This document shows, piece by piece, positions 50,793-59,411 of a stretch of DNA of 64,000 nucleotides; within the stretch, counting starts at the first letter, position 1, and the number at the start of each line of letters is the position of its first letter. The DNA lies in assembly GCF_023074185.1 (NCBI RefSeq), contig NZ_JADPKY010000024.1, positions 1 through 64,000 on the forward strand, read 5' to 3'. Below the pieces are notes generated by a model. That model was not told the origin of the DNA. It saw only the letters and a program-made list of their open reading frames with translations, and made no database searches. The stretch is from Bradyrhizobium sp. 132. GTDB lineage: Bacteria; Pseudomonadota; Alphaproteobacteria; Rhizobiales; Xanthobacteraceae. Both the position numbers and the translations under genes were made by a program.

Positions 50793-50794
50793 CC

Positions 50795-51550
50795 ATGGCG
50801 GGACTGCATTTCCACAATGTCACGCTCGGCTATGACCGGCATCCGGCCGTGCACCACCTCAATGGTGAGGTCGCGCCGGGCGCGCTGCTGGCCGTGATCG
50901 GCCCGAACGGCGCCGGCAAGTCGACGCTGCTGCGCGGTATCGTCGGTATTCTCAAGCCGCTCGACGGCAGCATCCATCTCGGTGGGCTCGACTCCCGTGA
51001 TATCGCCTATCTGCCGCAGAGCGCGGAGATCGACCGCAGCTTCCCGATCTCGGTGCTCGACTTCGTCGGCACCGGACTGTGGCGTGGGACCGGCCTGTTC
51101 GGCGGCATCGGCAAGGCCGCGCGCGAAAAGATCCTCCGCGCGGTCGCTTCCGTTGGCCTCAACGGTTTCGAAAACCGCCCGATCGGCACACTCTCGGGCG
51201 GCCAGATGCAGCGCGTGCTGTTCGCGCGCGTGCTGCTCCAGGACGCGCGGCTGATCGTGCTGGACGAGCCCTTCAACGCCATCGACAGCAAGACCACGGT
51301 CGATCTGCTGGCGCTGGTGAAGCACTGGCACGGCGAGGGCCGCACCGTGCTCGCCGCGTTGCACGACATGGAGATGGTGCGTAACCATTTCAGCGAGACG
51401 CTGGTGCTGGCGCGCGGCCCCGTGGCGTGGGGACCGACGGCGGAGGTTCTGACGCCGGAAAACCTGATCGTCGCGATGCGCATGTGCGAAGCCTTCGACG
51501 ACAGCGCCGCCGCCTGTTCGGCCGATGATGCCCGCTCGCGGGCGGCTTGA
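50795..51550 (+). CDS. znuC: Zinc/manganese-type ABC transporter ATPase
   Basis: A 251-residue ATPase. Walker A is GPNGAGKST (about 35-43), the Q-loop is LPQSAEID, the signature LSGGQMQR, Walker B LIVLDEP, and the H-loop AALHDMEM. Related to ZnuC and other cluster-9 (metal) importers. It powers zinc import. It follows the His-rich gene by two bases and precedes the permease gene by six, so the genes form one operon under the Zur-like site. Confidence 0.9.
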   Translation: MAGLHFHNVTLGYDRHPAVHHLNGEVAPGALLAVIGPNGAGKSTLLRGIVGILKPLDGSIHLGGLDSRDIAYLPQSAEIDRSFPISVLDFVGTGLWRGTGLFGGIGKAAREKILRAVASVGLNGFENRPIGTLSGGQMQRVLFARVLLQDARLIVLDEPFNAIDSKTTVDLLALVKHWHGEGRTVLAALHDMEMVRNHFSETLVLARGPVAWGPTAEVLTPENLIVAMRMCEAFDDSAAACSADDARSRAA

Positions 51551-51556
51551 TATCCG

Positions 51557-52426
51557 ATGATCTATGACGCGCTGATCGGCCCGTTCACCGAATTCGAGTT
51601 CATGCGGCGCGCGCTTGCCGCCGTCATCGCGCTGTCGTTCGCGGGTGCGCCGATCGGCGTGTTCCTGATGCTGCGGCGGATGAGTCTGGTCGGCGACGCC
51701 ATGGCGCATGCGATCCTGCCGGGCGCGGCGGTCGGCTTCCTGCTGTCAGGTCTCAACCTGTTCGCGATGACGGCCGGTGGCTTGATTGCGGGATTTGCCG
51801 TCGCGATCCTCGCAGGCCTCGTCGCGCGCTCGACCGGGCTGAAGGAGGATGCCTCGCTCGCGACCTTCTATTTGGCCTCGCTGGCGCTGGGCGTGACCAT
51901 CGTCTCGATCAAGGGCACCAATATCGACCTGCTGCACGTGCTGTTCGGCAACATCCTCGCGATGGACGACCAGACGCTGCTGGTCGTCGCCTTCAACGCC
52001 ACAGTGACGTTGTTGGTGCTCGCGGTGATCTACCGGCCGCTGGTGATCGAGAGCGTCGATCCGTTATTTCTGCGCACCGTCAGTCGTGCCGGCGGACCTG
52101 CGCATCTCGCCTTCCTCGCGCTCGTCGTCATCAATCTCGTCAATGGCTTTCAGGCGCTCGGTACCCTGCTGGCGGTCGGCCTGATGATCCTGCCGGCCGG
52201 CATCGCGCGGTTCTGGTCGCGCGATCTCACGGTGATGATCTGCATCGCGGTCGTCGCTGCCACCGTCTCCGGCTATGCTGGCCTCGTGCTGTCGTTTCAG
52301 ACCCGCGTGCCGTCGGGCCCTGCGATCATTCTGGTGGCGAGCGCGCTCTACATGGTCTCCGTCCTGTTCGGCCGCGTCGGCGGTGTTGTCAGGCAACTAT
52401 TTCCCGGCCGGCATCTGGAAGCGTGA
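51557..52426 (+). CDS. znuB: Zinc/manganese-type ABC transporter permease
   Basis: A 289-residue protein with eight or nine spans of the ABC-3 family. Typical parts are PIGVFLMLRRMSLVGDAMAH, HAILPGAAVGF, LFGNILAM and LGTLLAVGLMILPAGIARFW. It forms the inner-membrane channel for the metal. The stop overlaps the first possible start of the substrate-binding-protein gene (GTGA), indicating coupling. Confidence 0.9.
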   Translation: MIYDALIGPFTEFEFMRRALAAVIALSFAGAPIGVFLMLRRMSLVGDAMAHAILPGAAVGFLLSGLNLFAMTAGGLIAGFAVAILAGLVARSTGLKEDASLATFYLASLALGVTIVSIKGTNIDLLHVLFGNILAMDDQTLLVVAFNATVTLLVLAVIYRPLVIESVDPLFLRTVSRAGGPAHLAFLALVVINLVNGFQALGTLLAVGLMILPAGIARFWSRDLTVMICIAVVAATVSGYAGLVLSFQTRVPSGPAIILVASALYMVSVLFGRVGGVVRQLFPGRHLEA

Positions 52427-52431
52427 CAGCG

Positions 52432-53295
52432 ATGCGCTTCCTTCTGCTCTTTGCGTTGCTGCTGATCGCCTCGCCGTTGCACGCCGCGGAGCGGCTCAAT
52501 GTCGTCGCGAGCTTCTCGATCCTGGGCGATTTCGTTCGCAATGTCGGCGGCGACCGTATCAATCTGACGACTCTGGTCGGGGCCGACAGCGACGTGCACG
52601 TCTACACGCCGGCCCCCAGCGACGCGAAGCGGATCGCGGACGCAAAACTGGTCATCGTCAACGGGCTTGGCCTCGAGGGCTGGCTGCCGCGCCTCGTGCA
52701 ATCCTCCGGAGCCAAGGCGCAGGTCGTGACTGCGAGCGCCGGCATCGCGCCGCTCAAGCTCGGCTCTGCCGCCGACCCGCATGGCTGGCAGTCCGTCCCC
52801 AATGCCAAAATCTACGTCACCGGCATCGCCGATGCGCTTGCCGCGGCCGACCCCGATGACGCGGAGTTCTTCCGCGCCCAGGCCAAGGCCTATCTGGAAA
52901 AGCTCGAAATGCTCGACCGCGAGGTCCGCGAGGCCCTTGCCAAGATCCCGCCGGAGCGGCGCAAGGTGATTTCGACCCATGACGCCTTCGGCTATTTCGC
53001 CGCCGAATACGGCGTCCAGTTCATCGCGCCCCTGGGCGTCTCCACGGAAACCGAGCCCAGTGCGCGGGACATCGCCACCATCATCAGCCAGATCAAGGCC
53101 CAAAAAATCCCGGCCGTGTTCCTGGAAAATATCAGTGACGACCGGCTGATCCGGCGGATCGCGGCGGAGACCGGCTCAAAAGTCGGCGGGACCCTGATTT
53201 CGGACGGTTTGACCGGCGAAAAGGGGCCTGGACCCACTTACATTGATATGGTCAGGCACAATATAAAGGCCCTGACCAGCGCGCTTGACCACTAG
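52432..53295 (+). CDS. Zinc/manganese-type ABC substrate-binding protein
   Basis: A 287-residue periplasmic protein with signal MRFLLLFALLLIASPLHAAE. The metal site residues of the cluster A-I family are His56 (SDVHVYTP), His117 (ADPHGWQ), His183 (STHDAFGYF) and Asp258 (ISDGL). The His/Asp-rich loop of classical ZnuA is missing, as in AztC-like proteins. Zinc is the likely cargo given the Zur-like site. GTG at 52423, overlapping the permease stop, is an alternative start. Confidence 0.88.
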   Translation: MRFLLLFALLLIASPLHAAERLNVVASFSILGDFVRNVGGDRINLTTLVGADSDVHVYTPAPSDAKRIADAKLVIVNGLGLEGWLPRLVQSSGAKAQVVTASAGIAPLKLGSAADPHGWQSVPNAKIYVTGIADALAAADPDDAEFFRAQAKAYLEKLEMLDREVREALAKIPPERRKVISTHDAFGYFAAEYGVQFIAPLGVSTETEPSARDIATIISQIKAQKIPAVFLENISDDRLIRRIAAETGSKVGGTLISDGLTGEKGPGPTYIDMVRHNIKALTSALDH

Positions 53296-53348
53296 GGCAG
53301 GGGCCACCCGCCTCGCGTCGCGCGTAAAGCCCGAAGTCCGGAGTTGTT

Positions 53349-54395
53349 ATGTCTGAAGCGACCTCCCAGAAAATTCCCGTGACCGTCCTGACCGGCTATC
53401 TCGGTGCCGGCAAGACCACGCTTTTGAACCGCATCCTGTCGGAAAACCACGGCAAGAAATACGCGGTCATCGTCAACGAATTCGGCGAGATCGGTATCGA
53501 CAACGACCTCATCATCGGCGCCGATGAGGAAGTGTTCGAGATGAACAACGGCTGCATCTGCTGCACTGTGCGCGGCGACCTCGTGCGCATCCTGGACGGG
53601 TTGATGAAGCGCAAGGGCAAGTTCGACGCCATCATCGTCGAGACCACCGGCCTTGCCGATCCGGCCCCGGTCGCCCAGACCTTCTTCGTCGACGAGGACG
53701 TGCAGAAGAACGCGCGGCTCGATGCGGTCGTGACGGTTGCGGACGCCAAATGGCTGTCCGACCGTCTGAAGGACGCGCCCGAGGCCAAGAACCAGATCGC
53801 CTTTGCCGACGTCATCGTGCTGAACAAGACCGATCTCGTGACCAAGCCCGAGCTTGCCGAGGTCGAGGCCCGCATCCGCGGCATCAACCCCTATGCGAAG
53901 CTCCATCGCACCGAGCGCTGCTCGGTAGCTTTGGCCGACGTGCTTGATCGCGGTGCGTTCGACCTCGACCGCATCCTCGACATCGAGCCGGATTTCCTGA
54001 AGGCCGATGATCATGATCATGACCATGACCATGATCATCACGGGCATGACCATCACCACCATGATCACGGCCACGGCCTGAAGCATTATCACGACGAGGA
54101 CATGCAGTCGCTCTCGCTCAAGTCCGACAAGCCGCTTGACCCGAACGTGTTCATGCCCTGGCTCCAGAACCTGGTGCAGGTGGAGGGTGGCAAGATCCTG
54201 CGCTCCAAGGGCATCCTCGCTTTCCATGACGATGACGACCGCTACGTCTTTCAGGGCGTCCACATGATGCTGGAGGGCAACCACCAGCGGAAGTGGAAGG
54301 ACGGCGAGCCGCGCGAGAGCCGCCTCGTCTTCATCGGCCGCGAATTGCCCCAAGATCTCATTCGCCAGGGTTTTGAGAGCTGCATCGTCTCGTGA
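53349..54395 (+). CDS. CobW/COG0523-family GTPase, zinc metallochaperone-like
   Basis: A 348-residue protein. The GTPase motifs are GYLGAGKTT (16-24), ETTG (98-101) and NKTD (159-162). The metal motif is CICC (Cys69-Ile-Cys71-Cys72). A linker at 222-248 is almost all His/Asp (HDHDHDHDHHGHDHHHHDHG). The C-terminal CobW_C domain is present. Zur-regulated members of this family deliver zinc to target enzymes under limitation. It lies 53 bases after the binding-protein gene, and its stop overlaps the WD40 gene. Confidence 0.93.
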   Translation: MSEATSQKIPVTVLTGYLGAGKTTLLNRILSENHGKKYAVIVNEFGEIGIDNDLIIGADEEVFEMNNGCICCTVRGDLVRILDGLMKRKGKFDAIIVETTGLADPAPVAQTFFVDEDVQKNARLDAVVTVADAKWLSDRLKDAPEAKNQIAFADVIVLNKTDLVTKPELAEVEARIRGINPYAKLHRTERCSVALADVLDRGAFDLDRILDIEPDFLKADDHDHDHDHDHHGHDHHHHDHGHGLKHYHDEDMQSLSLKSDKPLDPNVFMPWLQNLVQVEGGKILRSKGILAFHDDDDRYVFQGVHMMLEGNHQRKWKDGEPRESRLVFIGRELPQDLIRQGFESCIVS

Positions 54396-55414
54396 TGAAA
54401 GAGTTCACGCCGGCCCCCGATTCCGCCTCGATCGTCTCCGTCACCGACCGCGTCAAGCCGGTTGCGCTCGGCATGGGCGTGACCGCGGTCCATTTCCTTG
54501 GCGACCGCGCCGCCTTCGTCGGCGGCGAGGAGAACGTCGCGTTCGTGGATGGCCAGGGCGAGATCAGCACGGTCGCCGTGCACAGCGGCGGCATTCTCTC
54601 GACCGCTTCCGACGGCAAGCGCCTCGTGATGGGCGGCGACGACGGCAAGGTTGTGTCGCTCGACGCCAAGGGCGCGGTGACGCTGCTTGCGACCGACCCG
54701 AAGCGGCGCTGGATCGATGCGGTGGCGCTGCATCCGGACGGTGCCTACGCCTGGTCGGCCGGCAAGACGGCTTTCGTCAAGAGCGGCAAGCAAGAAGAGA
54801 AGTCGATCGATGTGCCCTCGACCGTCGGCGGGCTTGCGTTCGCACCGAAGGGCCTGCGGCTCGCGATCGCCCATTACAACGGCGCGACGCTGTGGTTTCC
54901 CAACATGGCGGCGTCGGCCGAATTCCTGCCCTGGGCCGGTTCGCATCTCGGCGTCACCTTCAGCCCGGACAACAAATTTCTGGTCACCACGATGCATGAG
55001 TCGGCGCTGCACGGCTGGCGGCTCGCCGACAACAGGCACATGCGCATGACCGGCTATCCCGGACGCGTCCGCTCGATGTCGTGGAGCGCGGGCGGCAAGG
55101 CGCTGGCGACCTCGGGCGCCGACACCGTGATTCTGTGGCCGTTCGCCAGCAAGGACGGCCCGATGGGCAAGGAGCCTGCGATGCTCGCGCCGTTGCAGGC
55201 CCGCGTGTCGGTGGTTGCCTGTCACCCCAAGAACGACATCTTCGCCGCCGGCTACAGCGACGGCACCGTGCTGATGGTGCGGCTGGAGGACGGCGCGGAA
55301 ATCCTGGTTCGCCGCAACGGCACCCCGCCCATGGCTGCGCTCGCCTGGAACGCCAAGGGGACTCTGCTGGCGTTCGCGGATGAAAATGGGGACGGCGGGC
55401 TTCTGGAGCTTTAA
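54395..55414 (+). CDS. WD40 beta-propeller protein coupled to CobW gene
   Basis: A 339-residue protein built of WD40-like blades (AVALHPDGAYAWSAGKTAFV, GVTFSPDNKFLVTTMHESAL, MSWSAGGKALATSGADTVIL). It has no signal peptide, so it is cytoplasmic, unlike periplasmic AztD. The ATG shares one base with the CobW stop (TGATG), a tight coupling. The likely role is as a scaffold or partner for the CobW GTPase or its zinc clients. That function is inferred only from position. Confidence 0.85.
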   Translation: MKEFTPAPDSASIVSVTDRVKPVALGMGVTAVHFLGDRAAFVGGEENVAFVDGQGEISTVAVHSGGILSTASDGKRLVMGGDDGKVVSLDAKGAVTLLATDPKRRWIDAVALHPDGAYAWSAGKTAFVKSGKQEEKSIDVPSTVGGLAFAPKGLRLAIAHYNGATLWFPNMAASAEFLPWAGSHLGVTFSPDNKFLVTTMHESALHGWRLADNRHMRMTGYPGRVRSMSWSAGGKALATSGADTVILWPFASKDGPMGKEPAMLAPLQARVSVVACHPKNDIFAAGYSDGTVLMVRLEDGAEILVRRNGTPPMAALAWNAKGTLLAFADENGDGGLLEL

Positions 55415-55444
55415 GCCGTCATCGTTCTGACCGTAGATGGGGCC

Positions 55445-56161
55445 ATGCGGTTTCTCACGACCTTCCAGATTGCAGACTTTGCCGACACGCTGGTCAGCCT
55501 GTTCACGGCTTTCGTGCTGGGCACGCTGATCGGTGCCGAGCGGCAGTATCGCCAGCGCACTGCGGGCCTGCGCACCAATGTGCTGGTCGCGGTCGGCGCC
55601 GCCGCCTTCGTCGATCTCGCGATGCACCTGACCGGCGCTGACGGTGCGGTGCGGGTGATCTCCTACGTCGTCTCGGGCATCGGCTTCCTCGGCGCCGGCG
55701 TCATCATGAAGCAGGGGATGGATGTGCGCGGACTCAATACCGCGGCGACGCTGTGGGCTTCGGCCGCGGTCGGCTCCTGCGCTGGCGCCGACATGGTCGC
55801 GCAGGCCGCGGCGCTGACGGTGTTCGTGATTGCCGGCAACACCATGCTGCGTCCGCTGGTCAACGCCATCAACCGCATCCCGCTGAACGAAAAGGCCTCC
55901 GAGGCGACCTACTACTTCAAGCTCGCGGTCGCGGCCGACGTCTTACCCGACATGCGCGACCGCCTGGTCGAGAAACTCGAGGCCGCAAAATATCCGGTAG
56001 CCGACGTCCACGTGGTCGAGATCGGCGACGACATTCTGGAGATCGTCGCCAAGCTGGTCGCGACCGCGGTCGATCCGAACGAACTGAACATGGCGGCGAC
56101 CGATCTCCAGCACTTGCCCGGCGTGCGGCATGCGACGTGGGAAGTCAGCACCACGGAGTAA
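55445..56161 (+). CDS. MgtC/SapB-family membrane protein
   Basis: A 238-residue protein. The N-terminal half has four or five spans with the MgtC signature: LGTLIGAERQYRQRTAGLRT..NVLVAVGAAAFVDL, then GIGFLGAGVIMKQG and VRGLNTAATLWASAAVG. The C-terminal half (about 155-238) is an ACT-like cytoplasmic domain. MgtC proteins support growth at low magnesium and modulate ATP synthase or membrane potential in some bacteria. It is 30 bases after the WD40 gene and could share the zinc operon's transcript. Confidence 0.9.
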   Translation: MRFLTTFQIADFADTLVSLFTAFVLGTLIGAERQYRQRTAGLRTNVLVAVGAAAFVDLAMHLTGADGAVRVISYVVSGIGFLGAGVIMKQGMDVRGLNTAATLWASAAVGSCAGADMVAQAAALTVFVIAGNTMLRPLVNAINRIPLNEKASEATYYFKLAVAADVLPDMRDRLVEKLEAAKYPVADVHVVEIGDDILEIVAKLVATAVDPNELNMAATDLQHLPGVRHATWEVSTTE

Positions 56162-56209
56162 GCGCGGCAATTTGGCTCGCGGGCGGCAGGTTCCCGCCTT
56201 TCCGGCAGC

Positions 56210-56235
56210 GGAACCGGGGTGGGGGCAAGTTCGTT
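56210..56235 (+). promoter_or_regulatory. EcfG-type promoter of the 56264 gene
   Basis: GGAAC (56210-56214), 17 bases, then CGTT (56232-56235), a full consensus match, 28 bases before the ATG at 56264. Confidence 0.65.
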
Positions 56236-56263
56236 GATACCGCGGACAAATGCGGTGATCGAT

Positions 56264-56599
56264 ATGACCGGCAATAGTGACAAGCGCAGACTGAAGTTCG
56301 ACCTGATAATCGCGTGCTCGCTGTTCGCAGCAGGCGTCGTGGTGTCAGGCATGTCGCTGGCGCAAATCCGCGCCGAGATCCGCATGCAAACGGCGCAGGT
56401 GACGCAGCCACTCCAGGGCGCGCCGTCGGACGATCAGAACAAGCCTGCGGAAGCCAGGCCCGGCGGTAATCGGCCGACCACGCCGGCCCCGGAGCCCGCG
56501 CGCCCCGATCCGCAGACGCAAGGCGCGGCGGGCGCGGCTAAGCCAGCGTTGCCGCCGGCACCTGCCGAGAAGATCGCGCCGCCGATCAAAGAGAAATAG
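56264..56599 (+). CDS. Membrane-anchored protein with Pro/Ala-rich tail
   Basis: A 111-residue protein. Residues 11-33 (LIIACSLFAAGVVVSGMSLA) form one span. The remainder is disordered, rich in Pro, Ala and Gln (TPAPEPARPDPQTQGAAGAA, PALPPAPAEKIAPPIKEK), and is probably periplasmic. An EcfG promoter precedes it, so stress expression is likely. The start is this ATG rather than the frame start at 56219, which would lie before the expected transcript start. Function unknown. Confidence 0.7.
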   Translation: MTGNSDKRRLKFDLIIACSLFAAGVVVSGMSLAQIRAEIRMQTAQVTQPLQGAPSDDQNKPAEARPGGNRPTTPAPEPARPDPQTQGAAGAAKPALPPAPAEKIAPPIKEK

Positions 56600-56617
56600 C
56601 GAACTCGTAGTTGCAGC

Positions 56618-56655
56618 GTCATGGCCGGGCTTGTCCGGACAAGCCCGGCCATGAC
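56618..56655. repeat. Perfect 38-bp palindrome between convergent genes
   Basis: GTCATGGCCGGGCTTGTCC is followed at once by its exact reverse complement. It lies between the stops of the 56264 gene and the homospermidine synthase gene, and could end transcription from both sides. It resembles palindromic units that recur between genes in Bradyrhizobium-type genomes. Confidence 0.85.
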
Positions 56656-56665
56656 GGCTGGGTTG

Positions 56666-58108
56666 TCACCGCACCAGAACATTCCGGAACTGCCAGGGAT
56701 CGCTCGTATCGATGTCCTCCGGAAATAGTCCCGGACGATCCGTCAGCGGCGTCCAGTCGGTGTAGAAACCCTTTACCGGGCCGAGATACGGAATCTGGAT
56801 CTCCAGCAGACGATCGAAATCCATCTCGTCGGCTTCGACGATGCCTTCGTTCGGGTTTTCCAGCGCCCACACCATGCCGCCGAGCACGGCGGAGGTCACT
56901 TGCAGGCCGGTGGCGTTCTGATACGGCGCAAGCTTGCGGGTCTCTTCGATGGAGAGCTGCGAGCCGTACCAGTAGGCATTGTTGTCATGGCCGAACAGCA
57001 GCACGCCGAGTTCGTCGATGCCGTCGACGATTTCGTTCTCATCGAGGATGTGGTGCTTTTCCTGCATCTTCGCTGCGCGGCCGAACATTTCATGCAGCGA
57101 CAGCACGGCGTCGTCAGCCGGATGATAGGCGTAGTGGCAGGTCGGCCGATAGATTGCTGTGCCCGATCCGTCACGCACCGTGAAGTAATCGGAGATCGAG
57201 ATCGACTCGTTGTGGGTGACGAGGAAGCCGTACTGCGCGCCGCGGGTGGGGCACCAGGTGCGCACGCGCGTGTTGGCGCCGGGCTGCATCAGATAGATGG
57301 CGGCGCCGCACCCGGCTTCGTGAGTGTGCGCGTTCTCGGGCATCCATTTTTCATGGGTGCCCCAGCCGAGTTCGGACGGCTGCACGCCTTCCGACAGGAA
57401 ACCTTCCACCGACCAGGTGTTGACGAAGACATCAGGCTCTTTCGGCGTCTTGGAGCGCTGGGTGTCGCGTTCGGCGATGTGGATGCCCTTGATGCCAGCC
57501 TGCCGCATCAGATCCGCCCATTCGGCTTTGGTCTTCGGCTTGGGAGCATTAAGCTTCAGATCAGCGGCGACGTTGAGCAGCGCCTGCTTGACGAAAAAAG
57601 AGACCATGCCGGGATTGGCGCCACAGCAGGAGACCGCCGTCGTCGAGCCCGCGGGGCGCGCCTTCTTGGCGGCCAGCGTCGCTTCGCGAAGGGCGTAGTT
57701 GGAGCGCGCTTCCGGGCCCTTCGACGAATCGAAATAGAAGCCGAGCCAGGGCTCGTTGACGGTGTCGATGTAAAGAGCGCCAAGTTCGTTGCAGAGCTCC
57801 ATGATGTCGGTGGAGCCGGTATCGACCGAAAGATTGACGCAAAAGCCCTGGCCGCCGCCTTCAGTGAGGAGCGGGGTCAGCAAGTCGCGATAATTGTCCT
57901 TGGTCACGCCCTGCTGGACGAACTTTACATTGTGCTTCTCGCAATGTGCTTTGCGGCCCTCGTCCTTGGGATCGATCACGGTGATGCGCGACTTGTCGTA
58001 ATCGAGATGCCGCTCGATCATCGGCAACGTGCCTTTGCCGATGGAGCCGAAGCCGACCATGACGATAGGACCGGTAATCTTCGCGTAGATCTGCGAGGCG
58101 GGGCTCAT
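56666..58108 (-). CDS. hss: Homospermidine synthase
   Basis: A 480-residue enzyme. The NAD-binding start is ITGPIVMVGFGSIGKGTLPM, followed by DIMELCNELGALYIDTVNEP, STTAVSCCGANPGMVSFFVK and HYAYHPADDAVLSLHEMFG, typical of bacterial Hss. It joins two putrescine units (or putrescine and spermidine) to sym-homospermidine with NAD+ as internal redox cofactor. Homospermidine is a main polyamine of rhizobia. The putrescine source may be the decarboxylase at 59.4-60.6 kb. The start MSPASQIY is preferred over an upstream ATG at 58141. Confidence 0.95.
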   Translation of the reverse strand: MSPASQIYAKITGPIVMVGFGSIGKGTLPMIERHLDYDKSRITVIDPKDEGRKAHCEKHNVKFVQQGVTKDNYRDLLTPLLTEGGGQGFCVNLSVDTGSTDIMELCNELGALYIDTVNEPWLGFYFDSSKGPEARSNYALREATLAAKKARPAGSTTAVSCCGANPGMVSFFVKQALLNVAADLKLNAPKPKTKAEWADLMRQAGIKGIHIAERDTQRSKTPKEPDVFVNTWSVEGFLSEGVQPSELGWGTHEKWMPENAHTHEAGCGAAIYLMQPGANTRVRTWCPTRGAQYGFLVTHNESISISDYFTVRDGSGTAIYRPTCHYAYHPADDAVLSLHEMFGRAAKMQEKHHILDENEIVDGIDELGVLLFGHDNNAYWYGSQLSIEETRKLAPYQNATGLQVTSAVLGGMVWALENPNEGIVEADEMDFDRLLEIQIPYLGPVKGFYTDWTPLTDRPGLFPEDIDTSDPWQFRNVLVR

Positions 58109-58156
58109 GGGATGGTTTCTCCGGAAAGTACTGGCAGACAAAGGGTGAGGGATGGA

Positions 58157-58546
58157 TCAGGCGCCGCGGCGCTTCGCGGTCACTTCGATCTCGACCTTCA
58201 TCTCGGGCTTGTAGAGTGCCGAGACGACGAGAAGCGTTGCGGCCGGGCGAATATCGCCGAGGACTTCGCCGCAGACGGCGAAGTGTGCGTCTGCGTCCTT
58301 GATGTCGGTGATGTAGTAGGTCGCGCGGACGATGTCGGCCATCTCGAAGCCACCCTCCTTCAGGGCCGCTTCGATGGTCTTGAAGCAGTTGCGTGACTGG
58401 CTCGTGACATCGGCCGGCATTGTCATCGTGGTGTAGTCATACCCGGTGGTTCCCGCGACGAAGGCGAACTCGCCGTCGATCACGGCGCGGCTGTAGCCGG
58501 CGGTCTTCTCGAACGGGGAGCCGGTGGAAATCAGGCGACGGGACAT
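58157..58546 (-). CDS. RidA (YjgF/YER057c/UK114) family protein
   Basis: A 129-residue protein. The features are GYSRAVIDGEFAFVAGTTG, CFKTIEAALKEGG and IVRATYYITDI, followed by RPAATLLVVSALYKPEMKVE, with the substrate-binding Arg in the last part. RidA-type proteins deaminate reactive enamines/imines made by PLP enzymes. It is 48 bases upstream of hss on the same strand and so probably in its operon, where PLP or amine chemistry of polyamine synthesis fits. Confidence 0.88.
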   Translation of the reverse strand: MSRRLISTGSPFEKTAGYSRAVIDGEFAFVAGTTGYDYTTMTMPADVTSQSRNCFKTIEAALKEGGFEMADIVRATYYITDIKDADAHFAVCGEVLGDIRPAATLLVVSALYKPEMKVEIEVTAKRRGA

Positions 58547-58680
58547 CGGTTCAGCCTCGACTGAAAGGGGCGTTTCCGCGGGTTAAAGGGCGTTTCTCGG
58601 GCCCGCGCAACCCCAAAGGGACAGGCGTCAGCGCGGGCGTGGGTACGACCGCGGCTTGGGTCGTCGAAGACGGCAATCCC

Positions 58681-59268
58681 TTAAGCCGCGTGCGCCTGGA
58701 GAGCGCGAGCCGCCCGGCGTTTGGGCAAGGCCGCGCGGGTCGGGACGATCATCCCGGCAGCGCTGTCCAGCGCGCCCGTCGTGAATTCGATCGCCAGCAG
58801 GCGGTCGCGCTCGAACGGGCCGGGCAGCGACAGCTCGCCAGTCTTCGCGGGTGAGAAGCCGAAGCGGGCGTAATAAGGGGCATCGCCGAGCAGGATCACA
58901 GCGGCATGCCCGCGCGCCCGGGCGGCGGCCAGCGCTTGATGCATCAGCGCGGCGCCGATCCCGAGCTCGCGGCAGGCAGGGTCCACCGCCAGCGGTCCGA
59001 GGACCAGAGCGGGCCTGCCTCCAGCGCTGACGTGCCACAGCCGCACGGTTCCCACGAGCGTCCCTCCGCGCACTGCCGACAGGGCAAGCCCCGCGGCTGG
59101 TGCGCGTCCGTCGCGCAGGCGCTGGCAGGTGCGGCCATGGCGGTTCTCGCCAAAGCTGGCATCCAGCAGCGCTTCACGCATCGCAACGTCGGCAGCACGC
59201 TCGCTGCGGATCGCGAACGGAGCGGCTTTCGAAGAGAGGTCAACCTGTGTCTTCCGATGAGCAGTCAT
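58681..59268 (-). CDS. GNAT-family N-acetyltransferase, YhbS-like
   Basis: A 195-residue protein. Acetyl-CoA motif A is LGPLAVDPACRELGIGAALM, and the motif B region is HAAVILLGDAPYYARFGFSP, as in YhbS-like proteins. The N-terminal RSERAADVAMREALLDASFG fits the same group. The C-terminus is Arg/Ala-rich. The substrate is unknown. It is on the same strand as the neighbouring polyamine genes, so amine acetylation is conceivable but not shown. Confidence 0.85.
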   Translation of the reverse strand: MTAHRKTQVDLSSKAAPFAIRSERAADVAMREALLDASFGENRHGRTCQRLRDGRAPAAGLALSAVRGGTLVGTVRLWHVSAGGRPALVLGPLAVDPACRELGIGAALMHQALAAARARGHAAVILLGDAPYYARFGFSPAKTGELSLPGPFERDRLLAIEFTTGALDSAAGMIVPTRAALPKRRAARALQAHAA

Positions 59269-59411
59269 GGCGCGTCAGTCCCCGCTTGAAACGACGTGCG
59301 AAAAGCACGCCTATCCAAGACGTCGTCAGATCGAAATGTCAGGGAGGGAGCCGGCAAGCCGGCTCCCGGGTTCGTCAGGCCTCAGATCAGAGGCGGATCA
59401 GATGTGGCAAA

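Noticed and set aside
53292-55627. Long minus-strand frames opposite the CobW and WD40 genes
   Set aside because: The His/Asp-rich and propeller genes on the plus strand carry clear motifs and coupled starts; the reverse frames have none.
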